Source of the DNA: Udeniomyces pyricola
Lineage: Eukaryota; Basidiomycota; Tremellomycetes; Cystofilobasidiales; Mrakiaceae
Length of the DNA: 64,000 nt
Direction: 5' to 3'
NCBI GenBank assembly: GCA_039545295.1
Contig: BCIK01000025.1
Location: 44,066 to 108,065 of the forward strand
The notes below the pieces were generated by a model. The model was given only the letters and a program-made list of their open reading frames with translations. It had not been told where the DNA came from and did no database searches. The first letter of the stretch is position 1. Each line of letters opens with the position of its first letter. Of the stretch, positions 45,201-57,977 are shown one piece after another. The position numbers and the translations under genes were made by a program.

Positions 45201-48200
45201 ACGACGAACTCTTCAAATTATCGGGAAGGTTTGATCTTCCGGCGTAGCCAGGATTCATGGTAATGAAGATACCTGACCGATGTAAATTCAAAGGTATTGA
45301 GATTAGTCCAGCCTGCGGTGATCGTTGAATCTGAAGAAAGAGCATTCTACGAACCGGTATCGACGCTGATCTTGAGTTGTTTGCCAACGAGCTCGATCTC
45401 CGTGTTGGGATCCCGGACAGCAAGGGCGAGACCTTGTTGGATGCTTTGAACCTGCTGCGAGACGGCACTGAGGATTCTCTCCTCGAGTCGGTTGAATTCG
45501 TCGAAGCAGCCCCAAGCGCCAACCTGGCAAAGTCCGACAAAGATACGGCCCATCGCCTGGAAATCGAACGTTTCGTCGCAGCAAAAGACGAGTACGAAGC
45601 GACCAAGCTGGACACCGAGGGCCTTGACCGATTCCGTTTTGCCTAGGGGGAGAGTTGGATGAAGATAAGTTGACCCTCAGGAACTGAACAGCGATGATTC
45701 TGTTCGCCAAGATGTCTAGTTACACAAAGATCACACTTACCTGTTCCTGCAGGCCCAAAGGGCGATCCTCCGAGTTGAGAGCTGAGAGCTTGTGTCAAAG
45801 TGAGATAGCATCGATCCGTGAGAGGGGTCTGGACGAGTCGGTCGGGAATGCCAAGGTACTCGAACCCGTACGAGAAGACAGCGTTGGCCATGTGGACCTT
45901 GAGTCGCTCGAGTGGGTTTGTCACGGTCGGGTCCAAGTAGAACCGCATGTGAAAGAGCCATTCGAAGCTCGTGTTGGAAACGATTCGAGCTTGGGCGAGC
46001 GACCGAATGATGTCTCGCTGATGAACGAGCTCGGTGATGAGGTGTTCGCACTTGCGTCGTTGAATTGGAGCGAGCTCGCTAAGGACCGTGTCGGCAAGTA
46101 GGTCAAGCCCTCGACAGACGGTTTCGAGGGGTCCATCAAGAGATTCACCTCGGGCGAGCGTGGAGTCGACGAGCGAGGTCCAAACACACTGAATGGCCAG
46201 AACGACGAGCTGGGCTGGGAACTTGGCAACCCATGCGAGGAATTGCTCGGAAGAGAGTCCATCAGGAGAGGCGTAAAATGCCTCGAGCTCTTCAACGGCC
46301 GTCGAGAGGAGCAAGGCGAGCGAGAGTCGCATCTCGGACTCGAGTCGAGCAAGCCAATCGTTGATCTTGGGCACCTCTTTGAGCGAGATGGGGCGTGGAA
46401 AGTGAATCTCCTCGCCTTCACGTGAGATCATGCCGGTGATGGTTTCGAGCCCGTCGTCGAGAGCCATGGTGGCGATACCGGCGAACATCTTTTTGAGGTG
46501 CTTCATGATACGAACAATATCTTTACTGTTGCCGATGATCTCGAGCAAGTCTTCGTCTCCAACAAAGTAGAAACGCGGGAACGAGGCTCGTTCGCGCTCG
46601 AGGTACTCGCCCAAGGCCTTCTGAATCTTGGATAGCAGATCGGCGAGCCGCTCGAGGCTTTTCTGGACACCTTGGATGTGGAGAACGTCGAGTACGAACG
46701 GAGACTTGTAGACTTTCTTCATGAGTTGAAGGAATTCGGCGTCGATATTGGCGAATCGAGCGCTTTCAATGGGGAGAAGGTGCTTAATGTCGGCCGAGCC
46801 CGAGAAGATACCCTCGAGGTAGACCCACTGTCGTTGAACGTCGATCCAGACGTCTGTTGAGAACCCGACATGAAGGTTCAGCGAATGTGACATTTACCAT
46901 TGCTTCAGTCAACAGTCTGTAGATATATCAGCGAGCAAAGATGGGTCGGAGCGAGATGACGAATCCTTGACGTACCGAATAGGACGTGAACACGGTTGAG
47001 CTTTTCCTCCCATGAGGCGGCCTGTGGGAGACACAACCATCCATGAACGCTATCAGCAGGCATCGGACCGTAACCATGCATGTCTGGTTCCAAGACAGTG
47101 ATCACTTACCTCGTCCTCAAAGACCTTGTAGTAGGGCGAGTGCCTCATTGCGGCGAGTGAGTTGGTATTTTCGCCACACTTGGTGAAGAGATCATCCCAA
47201 CCCCTTGGAACAGAAACAAACGCAAGATCATCAGCCTATGTATTGTCGTGATGGACGGAAGGAGATGGAAGAGCTCTTACTTGATAAGTCGACACTTGCT
47301 CTGATATTGCACAAGATCGAGCGTGTAGCTCGTCCATGTTTCCCGGACCTGCTTGAGGTATTCCTCGAGGGCCATCTGTGAAATGAAAGGGTGTATTTGG
47401 TCAACCTCAATATTGTCATGTCCATCGCCCAAGACACAGTCATCTGAAACTCACCTCTCCACCGGCTTGTGTGATGACCTCCTTGATCAGGACCTCGTTC
47501 TTCTTGAGGTCAAGATCGTAAACTTGCCCTAGGGTCAAACTCGAAAGACCCTGAGAGCTCTTGAGAATCTTGAAGAGCTGGCGCCAGTGGCGATCTCTAA
47601 GAGCTTCCGACTTGAGCTCAGAGATGATGACGTTCGTCTTGAGATGCGAACGGATCGTGTCGGTAACGAACTCGAAGGCTGAGTACTGCCTCATCCGACT
47701 CGGCATCTCTTTGGTTGAAGTCAGAAGGCTATCGAGTTGCTGTCGGAGCTTGCGAGGCTGGGATAAGATAGTGCAGGCATCGCTAATCAGTATGAGCAGA
47801 TTACAAGGGAGTGTTCACAACCAAAGAATTGTCACCCTACCTGGATTGTCGACCAGCTCATCTCTCGGATCTCGGCAATCTGAGCCCACACGCCAGAGAG
47901 CGCCGTCCAGACAGCTTTAAGATCCCGAAGCTCCTCGATCACCGGCGTCAGTCGATCGTTGCGGTTGGAGTCCAAATCCAAGGCCTGAGATATGAAGGAC
48001 GTCGATGTTGACATAGAGGTTGATCAGCAAGTCGATAACGAAGTAGAGCGTGCTGGTCTGCAACTTACGTCCTTGGCCCTGCAGACGAGATCCCAGTCCT
48101 CTTGCAAACGCATCAGTCGACCTTCAAAGATGTTGATGGTGTTCATAGCGGTCTCTGCCTTGATGTTGCCTTGAATCGGTCTGTTGCCATGTGACGAGAC

Positions 48201-51200
48201 AGCGTCAGTTTCATGTCACACTTGGAACAGAATATGCAATCACGGAAAGTCGAGAGGGAGACCTACTTGTTCGTCTCCCATTCAGTGACGAGATCGAGAA
48301 TCTTGTTGTCGACGATACGGTCCTCAGCAACGATCTTCATTTGAAGTCCGGCTGAAAGGTATGATGTAGGTGGGGAAGGAGAATTCGGCGCGTATGGTGA
48401 GTCAGGCAAACTCTCGAATAGTTAGGCCGAACCTGTGACTGCGAGAAACATACCAAGCTGTTGCTGAATCGAGTCGTTCTTTCTCTTCAAGATTTCGTTG
48501 AACGCTGACCACTCGCCGTCAACCTGATCGACGTAAAGCCACTCGCTTGGGAACTGGTACCGTTGTCGCTCGAGCGTCTGCTGCCCTGTCGCAAAGATGA
48601 CCATCTCGGGAGCCCATTTGATGACTCGTTTCTTGAGGTCCTGAACAAACGTGATGAACGAGACAGCTTGGGCGGTCGAGCTACCCTCGATCGAGTGATG
48701 TTCGAGGTCGTATCTGGCTTTGCAGATAGCGGCATGAACGTCGCGCATGGTCGTACCGAGCTTGGAGCCGTACCGACTGAGGATATCACGTTGCCAGGTA
48801 TCGTACTTGAGGTTGACCTTGCTCTGGACCATCGCGTAGTTGATGACGCAAACGCCAAACGCGCGTTGCGTGTCTGAGTTGTCAAACGTCGATCGGGTCT
48901 TTTTGATCTCAGACAGAAGCTGGGCCCAGTTGGCGAGGGAATCGCCCAATCGCTACGAGGTCGATATGCCAACAAGGACAAGGTTAAGCAAGACACATCG
49001 GGCGTGAGATCAGTATCTATGCAAGCCAAATACGGACAATCGAGACAAGAGAGAAACGAAAACGTACGTGGTAGACCTGCTCCGCCTCAAGGTCCCATAG
49101 GGACTGGAACTGCATCCATCGAGCAACGTAGGCGCCAACCTCGGCCAGCTTGGTTTCAATCAGTCTAAACGGTCGTGCAAGAGTGTCGTCGGTGAATTGG
49201 GTGAGCTAGTTGAGTGAACAGTACAGTCGATCAGCTTCAAAGTTTCCGGCGGCATGACACTTCGATTTGGAAGATTGGGACTTACAAGCGAGACATAGGT
49301 AAGCTCTTGCTCGGACAACTTTTCCATTTGAAGGCCAATCTCGTATCGCGAGCTCCGAATTCGCTTGAGACCGCACACCACGGCTGCGTGAGCAAAATAT
49401 GAAGGAGACCAACACGCTATCAGCTTTGATCCAGAGAGAGACTCAGGGAACGACCAAACTCGTCGATGAAATTATACTCACCAAGCCAGCCTTGGATCTG
49501 CTTGAGCCAGCTCGCTTTGGCATGCTCCAAAGGAGGATCGAGATAGATGACTTGGTTTTGAATTCTGACTTCGTGGACGAGGGGAATGACTTCGACCTTG
49601 CCCAACGACTTCGGAGAAGACGGAGATGCGACAAACAAATCCAACCATCAGTTTCGCAATTTTCTCGCGCCACATATCTTGCCAAAGGAAACCCGGACGA
49701 ACGATTGACTCGACCTCGCCAGCGAAACCGACTTTTCGCCTAACGTCCGAAGCAGCCGCATTGGCCCTCGATTCGTCCGACTTGGAAAACTCGTGACACC
49801 ACTCGATGGAAATCTTTCGCAATCGCTCGACAAGAACCTTTTCGATCCGACTGTCGAGCTCGGCGACCCAGGGATCAAGGTTGGCAAAGCCTTCGAGATT
49901 GAAACGGTCGATCTACAGCAAGAAGGTGATCAAAATGCGTATGACAATGAGAAACAGAGACATTGATTATGACCTGTCGGATCCGGGCGACAACGTACGA
50001 TTTTTTGAATAGCATCGAGCACGACAGCAAAAGATTCGGATGAATGAGGGCAAGATGCGAGCTCGTCTACAAGTCGATTGATTTCTTGGTGAGTTTCTAG
50101 GAGAGAATTGGCTTTGTCCTGATGTATGTAGGGTCACGATAAGTAAAATTTGATCGGTCAGATACGGAAGGTCCAGAACCACAAGACATTCAAGATGGAT
50201 GAAACGGATAAAACGAGGGTATTGCGACAAACCTGTAGAACGGATACGACGCTTGCAAATTCGCGAACGAATGGCAGATGCCTGGCATCCCGATCGTAGA
50301 CGTTGACGAACATCTCCCATCGAAGAGGCATGCCTTGAGAAGCGGTTCGTACGAACGTCAAATAAATCATGCCACCATGTCAATTCAAGGCAATATGGGC
50401 AGGGCAGATCGTGAATGCAGAGTTGTTGACTGACCCTTTGAGATCATCTGCTGGACGTCGTTACGGTAATCGGCAAGAAGAACAACAATCTCCGGGTTCG
50501 CATTGATGAGGTCGACCGTGTGAGTGTAAGTCCTGACTGACTCCATGAGGCTGACCGCGTGGGGGTAAACCTTTTTGGCTTCCTTTGCCATGTTCGACAC
50601 CGTGTGAGGGACGTGGAAGTTGAGCCAGATAAGGTTGCGAACCTCCTTGAAGAGCGTGATGATTTGCGGGTCGAAGTTGACGACCAACTGGTACTGGTTC
50701 GTCGCGCGGGACTTGACGACGTCAAAGAGTCGACCCGAAATTTTCATGTCGCGCCGTTGGATGTCGTTGAGCCAAGCTTCATACAGTGGTCGGGTGTCGA
50801 GCTTCTTGACGAATGCCGCGGATTCACTCTGAAGCTTTTGCCCCTCGGAATACTGGGCCCAACCTTTGCCGAGAACATCCTCCACACGACGCATGTAGGT
50901 CGCAAGCTGTCGTTCGATCTGACGCGCCCAGATGATAGCCCCCGCAACGGGAGGAAGATCACGAAGTTGGGACATGTGGAAGGCGTCCGAGTAGCGGTAG
51001 TTGGTCGTGAACTTTTCATGAAGGCGTTTGATGTCCTCCTTGACGGAGTCGATGAGCTGGTTTTGGTACTCTTGAATTGCTCCTCGAATCTGCATACGTA
51101 CATGTCGAACCACTATAAGTATCGTATACGATGATAGACTGAGTCAAAGCAGTTTCCTCTTTGACGTCAAACCCACCTTTTGACGGATCAGGACAGTGTT

Positions 51201-54070
51201 GAATTTGGAAAAGACACGGAACATCTCGTTGGCGTTGCGAGCCGTGCCAAGTCGGTCGCGAAGACGAGCGATGATCTGGTTTTCAACCCGAGCGACGCGC
51301 TCGTTATAGGCTTGTTCAGCCATGACCCATATTTCGGTGCCGCCTGTTGTTTTTGAAGGAGAGAGGAAGGAAGAATCGAAAAGTTCCAAGAAATTGAGTG
51401 AGACTTCCAATCAATTATCGAAGACGTCGTCCACAAAAGTGCAAGTCCAGGCACGCACCAACCGACACGTCAAGAGCATCCACGTTTTTGACAGACTCGT
51501 ACTATATCGTGCATTTGATAGGGCGAGATCACAACAACGCGAAATCATGTCAGAAATTCTGATGCTTTCCACGATCGATACTACCACGATAAATGCATAT
51601 GCCGCGATTGGACTCACAGCAATCTTGACCTCTTCCTCCATATCGATATCAGTGAGAGCGTCACCTCCAATGCTCTTGAGGCCCTTCGTGGGACCGGTCA
51701 TGACTCGAAGCTGTTCGTGTTGCTTTCGAAAGCCGGCGAGATACTGCAGCTTCTCTTGAAGCTTAGAATGAGCGGGTAGAATCTTGATCTGGATGAACTT
51801 TTCCGCCCGTTTCCTCGTTACTGGGAGATGGCGGGAGATCGAACAAATGCAGTAGTAGGGTTGGTGGTGAGTTTTCAAGCTCCTCCCGAAGGATCCGTGG
51901 CTGTCGCCGAGCAAGAAGACACTCACGATCCCTCGCCATGTTGATAAACTCCTTCATCATCTCGTCCCACGTGTTGAAGACTGCCTGGCAGAAAGCCATC
52001 GTGCGTTCAAATGCGGCATACTCCAGATACATGAGCTTTTGAGAGCCGAGGACCTTCAAAAGCTGTTCGTTGAAGTCGCGTGAAATTGCCTCGACGAGGG
52101 GAAGCGCTCGTCGAATCGGATACGGCCTGTGAAAGAAAAGACACGTGTCAGACGGAGGACTCAACTAGACATGCTCCAACTCTGGTCTAATCATACTCAC
52201 GAAAGTTTGAGCTTGGTGCCAAGGTGACGAAAGATGAGTGAGGTGCCTTCTTGGATTCGTTCGAGATCGGTCGCGGCAAGCAGATCATTGAGAGGGAAGT
52301 CCTTCATGAGTTGGTTGTAGTTATGAACTGGAATGAGAGAGTATTCAAATGAACAGAATCGCATTCGGGAAGTGTATGAAAGCCAGAAGGGTAGAAGGTT
52401 AACGTGATGAACATTCCTTCGTGCGAAATGACCCCCATCTCTCATCTCGCATATACGTACCAATCCCAGTCGCCTCCTTCAATCCCGTATCTGCGATGAA
52501 CGAAACCGTCGCGTGAAATCTCTTTGCATGCTTAAGAACATCCAGCGCGAGTACAACAGGTTCGCTTCTCAACTGAGCCTCGATTCCTTCGAGTGCTCGC
52601 TCCATAGAGAGCCAGAAGTTTATTTCCTGCGAGGCTGTCCCAGACGCAACGTCCCGGTTGAGCTTGGTGACGGATTGGATCTCTTTGATCCAGGAGTTGA
52701 CGTCAGATTGTAGCTTGTTGAGGAATGATGCGTCGCTAAGAAGGGTAGGAGGGTAAATCGCATCCACGGTGACCCTGGTTCCTTCGGCATGGCACTTATC
52801 AACATCAAACACACCGGTCAGCCATTACAATAAGCTTTGAGATCAAGGAATTTTCAAGCAGACTGTGATATTTTGTGCATATACGGGGAGACACGAGCCA
52901 CATTCACACACCTTCTCAACGGCACGCAGCACAAACGGATGAATGGCAAGCGTCGTATCGGGGATCTCGACGTTTTGTTGCAGGTGCAACAACGAGAGCT
53001 CGAGTTCGGCAAACTTCTTCTTGGTCATTGGAATACCTGGGTTGTTTCAAGGTGAGACAAACATGATATCATTAGTATACACACCTCTGAGTCCCCAAAC
53101 AGCAGTCGGATCTGAGACTGACCCATCTTGCCGTCTTCCTGCTTGCCGCCTTTGCCGTCTCGAGCGTTACCGTCCTGACCTCCACTCCGGCTGCTCACAA
53201 ACGCCTCAAACCAGGGTCCAACACCCCAATGAACCAGCTGATGCAGACTTTCGTAAGGCGTGCTACCCCCTGGGGCGTTCGTCTCCGTCGTCGCGGGGGA
53301 GGTAGATGCTGCGGCTGCGCTCGAGATCGGAGATGAAGGACCAAACAGGTTGAGCAGCTGGATCTGCGAGGCAAACGGCATTGAGAGATCCAAGATAGGG
53401 GTGCGCTTGATAAGAGCCAGTGTCGATGCGTGGGAAGGAGAGTATGCGAGGGTCGGAGCAAGATGATATGAGAAAAAAGTCGATGGTGGGTCTACAGGAC
53501 GTGCACGAAGAGGGAGTGGAAACAATGACGCGTAGAAATTCAGGATTGAGCCAAGGCATTAGCATACAGGCTTCTTTTTATCGCTGGGACCGGTACCTGT
53601 GAGTGACTGGAGACCTCGAGTAAGGAAGAGGTAGCATAGCAAGCCGATAGGGAGCAGAACAGCGCAGGTAGTATCACGGGGAAACCCTCATCGAGGTGGC
53701 AAGATCATCCTATGTGTCTTTGACTTTCGATTCAGTCTATCCGTCTGGAATAATTTTCTGGACACCCCGTTTTATATGAGCAAGACTCACTGTCACCCTC
53801 GACCTCCTCTTGTCTAACTTGGACGACGTAGACGACGCCAACGTTGGAATCGCCTATGAACTTGGCCGCTCGGTCCTGAAACTCGGCCGCTTCGCTTTCA
53901 TGGAAGAGAGAGTCCTCCACGTCTTCTGGAGTGGCCCCCAAAACGGCGGGGAGAAGGTTGGAGAGATAAGTTCGAAAGCTGTCGAGATTGGGGGGAGATT
54001 GCGAAGCGGAAGGTGCCGTGGAGTCGACAAAGGGAACTGGAGCGGGAAGGGTGGTGATGGGTTCCGACAT
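36249..54070 (-). CDS. Cytoplasmic dynein 1 heavy chain
   Basis: I placed 44 exons that join to 4505 residues, every phase closing. The largest are 45741-46853, 42152-44003 and 38678-41064; the smallest are 11 nt (45108-45118) and 12 nt (41569-41580). The ATG at 54070 begins the fungal dynein tail ([20 protein letters not shown]); exon 1 is 53791-54070. The AAA1 P-loop GPAGTGKTES spans an intron (about residue 1925; 45741 to 45642), with Walker [11 protein letters not shown] near 45490. AAA2 has GPSGSGKTK (near 44360), AAA3 [10 protein letters not shown] (near 43190) and AAA4 GTSGSGKTT (intron at 42151). The antiparallel stalk and microtubule-binding domain lie at about 41060-39900. The C-terminus at 36249 is complete. 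The protein is the minus-end-directed motor for nuclei, endosomes and spindles. The exon 30 donor (44092) is GCGAGT. It is a single gene, unlike the split form in Ustilago maydis. Confidence 0.97.
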
Positions 54071-54566
54071 AGGTGGCGAAGAGGGGAATGAACAGAAGAG
54101 GCAAGTGCACCCTCTATCGGGGGAGCAAGAGACGCGAGCTTGTGAAGAAGTTGAGTTTGGAGAGACAAAGAGGTGAAGGTGGGTATATCGAGATGATGAG
54201 AAGCCGATGTTGGATAAGCAAGAATAAGCTGCGAAGGGAGAAGATGGGGTTGACTGCAGTGCCGAAGCGAGAGAGGATCAAGAGGAGCCGGACCCAGCAA
54301 CGCGTGAGCCAATGGATCGCGCAAAAGGCCCAAGTGTCGACTCCGCGCGCGTGATTTGTTTCACCGACGGATCGATGAATAACTTATTAGAATCACTTCA
54401 TACTTCCGTGTTGATCGGTCGACTACACTGATCAATGATGGTACAAAGTGGCAATTCGATCGGTTTCTTTCACTAGTTACATACATTATATCTTTTCTCA
54501 TCGGCTTCTTTCCAATTCATGGATCGATTCGCCAATCAACTGAAGGGGTACTATCATGCCATGGGG
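54071..54566. promoter_or_regulatory. Dynein promoter region
   Basis: These 496 bases lie between the dynein start and the end of the next minus-strand gene. The part next to dynein is purine-rich on the plus strand, hence pyrimidine-rich in the leader. No specific site is recognised. Confidence 0.5.
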
Positions 54567-57235
54567 TCATGGCCTTCGGGGCCTAAACATGAAGCGTGGT
54601 ATTGAGTCGGACTTGTCGTCTCTCGAAATCTTCGCACCGTCCCGTATCTCCGCCCACATACCCGCCTTTTCCTTCTCCATCAACTCCTTCAGCTCCTGGT
54701 ACGGCTCCGGTCCCAGCACACCCTTCTTCTCATGCTTTGACAGGTCCCTTCGAAGTTTTTGCAACATCCATAGCGTCGGTGCCGGGGCCGGAGGAGTGCC
54801 TTCTCGCCGAAACATTTCGAGGACCAACAAGCGGCACAATGGCCAGTCACCGAGACGGGCAAGGCACTCAAGTCGACTTGACCAGCAGTTGAGGTCGAGG
54901 TTGGGGTGGAGCCTAGCGCGGGACCAGATAGCATCGCCTTCCAACTTATCTTGTGCAAAGCCAGCACCGTCCAACAGCTTGACGAAGGGTAATCTAGCGG
55001 TCAGAGACTGTTTATGCGGAGATACCGGGATAGAAACCAAATAGCAGATGTTCAGAACATCCTTAAGTAAATTCACTCACAATGGAATATAGCCTCATCA
55101 TCTGCGGTATACTCAGCTTGTCCTCCTCCATAAGGCTCCGCCAATGCTCCTTGCACCAACTCCAATTTCCTGCGTACTTGAACACGTCAAAAAACCTCGG
55201 CCAAAGCTCGTCATTCATCACATCTGTCCGAGCGTGGATGGCGTTGAAGAGCTGTTCGACCTCGCGCTTGGCGTCCACTCGAAGCTGCTCATGACGTCGA
55301 TCATATTCGATGGGATCTTCTTCTGACGAAAAAGCGTGGTTGCGAAGGCAGTCTCGGCAATGGCTGAGGTACGTATCAATGCCGGATCGAACGAGACCCA
55401 GAGGCGTAGGATGGGTCATCGATTCAAGTAGAGCAAGGGCATCAAGCAATGGTTGAGAGGAAGGGATGTCGGAAGGTGCAGAAGCTCGTTGACTGCTTGG
55501 CAACAGTCGGACATAGTAGGCAATCTACGACGCATAACAAAAAAGGGAATATATCATGAGTAATGACTCAGGGAATGTAAGATAACCCAAGCTTTTGACC
55601 TTACTGAATTTCCCTGGAGCGGTAAGCCTTCGTTCATCGCTTTATTCCAAAGCCGGACAACGCCTTGAAAGTCGACCATAATGCCTAAGGCCCGTATTCG
55701 ATGATCGAGCAGTTCGTTGACGAACAACTTCTTTGTTTCCTCCGATCGAGATTCGATAAACGCCCCAATGACTTGCTCTGCCTCGATGATCGATGCTCGG
55801 ACGCTGGGATTGATATCGATAGTGATACTGCCGTCGCTCGAAAGAGAGTATTTCTTGACGGAAGAACGAGAGAGATCGAGCTTGTTCATCTTGCTGAATA
55901 TATTGGCGAGGTGAGCGAAAGGGACAGGTGATCGATCTTGCTGCGTTTGAGTCAAGGCGTCGAAGCGGTCGAGAAGAAGGCAAAGATGTCTGATGTTGGA
56001 TACTGCGTCCGAACAGGGAGTTTGACTTTCAATATGCCGGGCAAGACGATTACTACAGAACTGGATTACCAAGTTGTTAAGAATAGGAATAGACTGTTAG
56101 TTGACGCGATGTAGGTAAGCAATGACGGAAAAGGCAAACCTACGGTCAGGACGTTCTCGCCGTAGGAGTCCGGTCCACTCCATTCGAGGCGGTCGACAAC
56201 CGCACACATTTGCTCAAATCGGCGGGCATGCGAGTTAGCCTGTGCCAATACCATGTAGAGTAGTTTTGAGGCGGAACCGTCAAATTTCACGTCTCCGATG
56301 ACTGCCTGCACGGAATCGAGGGTCTTGATGATGAACTTTTCCATGCTCCCGCCAGTTGAACTCGTCGAGACGTCCTTGAACGACGACTCAACGATGCGCG
56401 CTAGCGCTGTCAGAACAAAGGTTCGGGCCAGAGGGTCGTCGGCCCATGAAGGCGAGAAAAAAGCTTCGAGAAAGGTGGGAAACACCTCCAGAAGCTCGTC
56501 CATGCGAGTATTTAAGGGTTGGGATCGGTAGACCGAGTCGACGTAGCTAGAAGCGGCGCTGCTGATTACAGTTTGTTCAAGATGCGGAAGAAGAGAGCGA
56601 AGAGCCGACAATATGGTCTGAAGATAGATTGAGGAGTGCGGAGATGATGAATGGTCGGACGTTGGGATGGAAAGTGGTAGCGATGGAAAGGAGACAGGCG
56701 TGAAGCCGAGCGATGCGACAATCGAGATCAAGACGGCTTCAAGATCGGCTACTCGGGTCGAAGATGGGCGGACCACGTAATCTGGATGGGCGAGTAACGT
56801 AAGGACGCTTGCTTGAATGGGCACGAGTAGGGGGTTATCGATTCGGGGACTGATGCCAGCGAGTTCAAAAGCGCAGTTCGTGCCTGTCACACCGCTCGAT
56901 ATAGGATTACCCCGAACATAACCAAGAATTCGAACGCGACCCAGGATGGTATCGGGAACCAGCCCAAGTTTAACTGACTCTTGATACGCTTTGTACGCCG
57001 TTTCTAAGGGTTTTTGAGACTTTCGTTTGGTGGCTATCAGGAGAGATGACAAGGGCGGATCGAGGTGTTGTGGCAGAGCGAGATGTGAAACGATCGAAGA
57101 GGATGTGGACTTGTCAGGAAGCGTCGCGATGCTGCGAATGTGAGGAGGACCAGGAACTACCAGAGGATGTAAGGTGCCCGACGAGAAATAGCTAAGGGGG
57201 CAGAGAAAAGTGCCTGCTGATGCAGCAGCGGGCAT
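54567..57235 (-). CDS. Helical-repeat protein, probably mitochondrial (PPR-like)
   Basis: Four exons, 5' to 3': 56144-57235, 55605-56060, 55081-55524, 54567-54977, joining to 800 residues with all phases closing. The N-terminus (MPAAASAGTFLCPLSYFSSG, then HIRSIATLPD) looks like a mitochondrial presequence. The rest is almost all alpha-helical with PPR-like pairs, for example GIMVDFQGVVRLWNKAMNEG, ELWPRFFDVFKYAGNWSWCK and RLECLARLGDWPLCRLLVLE. Such proteins usually bind organellar RNA and act in its processing or translation. I infer this from architecture only; no named subfamily is recognised. The ATG at 57235 is chosen because the frame upstream has no ATG. A second ATG at 57375 lies in another frame and could belong to a spliced leader. 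The gene shares its promoter region with HIS7. Confidence 0.72.
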
Positions 57236-57977
57236 AGGCAATCGACGTCTGTTTCGCCAACAAACGGCTCGACAGACTGGTCCGGCCACGGAATGATGCG
57301 GTCAAGCATCAGCATTTGGTCAGGCGAAAACGATGGAACGAGCGCATGCTTACAATATCGGGAGACGGCAAGCATCCTACGTTGATATAAGACTGAAAGA
57401 ATTCAGATCAAGCCAAGCGCAGGAATGGGACTTCGGTAGACGAAGCGGGTTGCAAGATCAATCCTTTGGCAAACCGACCGAATCGAGCCAAAGATAGTCG
57501 AACAGCGGCGGTCTAGATGATTCAGGGGCGGATCAGCAAGGGAGGATAAATGTTAGACGTTGACGGGCGACCACTTGCAATCTGAGTGAAGACACGATGG
57601 TATGTACGTATGTTATACGTAGTGGTTTGTGTCGAATGATTACGCGATGTTACGTCAATGGTCGAGGGCGCGCGCTTGAGAATGATTAATTAGAAATCCG
57701 AAGTTCCAAGCCTTGTAACACTCAAACCACGTATCACTTATACACTGTGTTACAGTACAATTTATAAGTCGATTCAGTCGAGTCACGCGGCGTTACGCGG
57801 TCTCCGAGTCACTGACTGATCCGGCCGAGTCACGCCAAGTCATTTATCCGAATGCAATGATGGAATCCGCCGGAGTCCTCTTGCCGCCTTGCGCGTCGCA
57901 ACAGACTGGTTCAAAGAAACCGAAAGAGACATCCATCCAGACGCCTCCTCAGCTTACTTTCAACCCCAACCCACATC
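57236..57977. promoter_or_regulatory. Divergent promoter of the PPR-like gene and HIS7
   Basis: The two genes start back to back across 742 bases. The HIS7-proximal half holds three GAGTCAC elements, listed separately, and AT-rich sequence around 57685-57775. A pyrimidine/CA-rich leader precedes the HIS7 start. Confidence 0.55.
57780..57833 (+). promoter_or_regulatory. Three GAGTCAC elements (Gcn4/Cpc1- or Bas1-like) upstream of HIS7
   Basis: GAGTCAC occurs at 57780-57786, 57806-57812 and 57827-57833, all in the same orientation, 145-200 bp before the HIS7 start codon. The reverse complement GTGACTC contains TGACTC, the core bound by Gcn4/Cpc1-type bZIP factors and by Bas1 in yeasts. Both classes control histidine-pathway genes in known fungi. 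Binding in this species is inferred. Confidence 0.5.

Noticed and set aside
53500..53565. Extra dynein coding upstream of the 53123-53491 exon (FYASLFPLP...)
   Set aside because: The frame is open but has no acceptor after an in-frame TAA. The acceptor at 53492 gives the expected [20 protein letters not shown] in phase.
55060..55076. Read-through of the PPR-like exon 3 past 55081, and an acceptor after CCGCTAG near 55000 for exon 4
   Set aside because: Both give the wrong phase. GTGAGT at 55080 joined to the acceptor before 54977 closes the frame.
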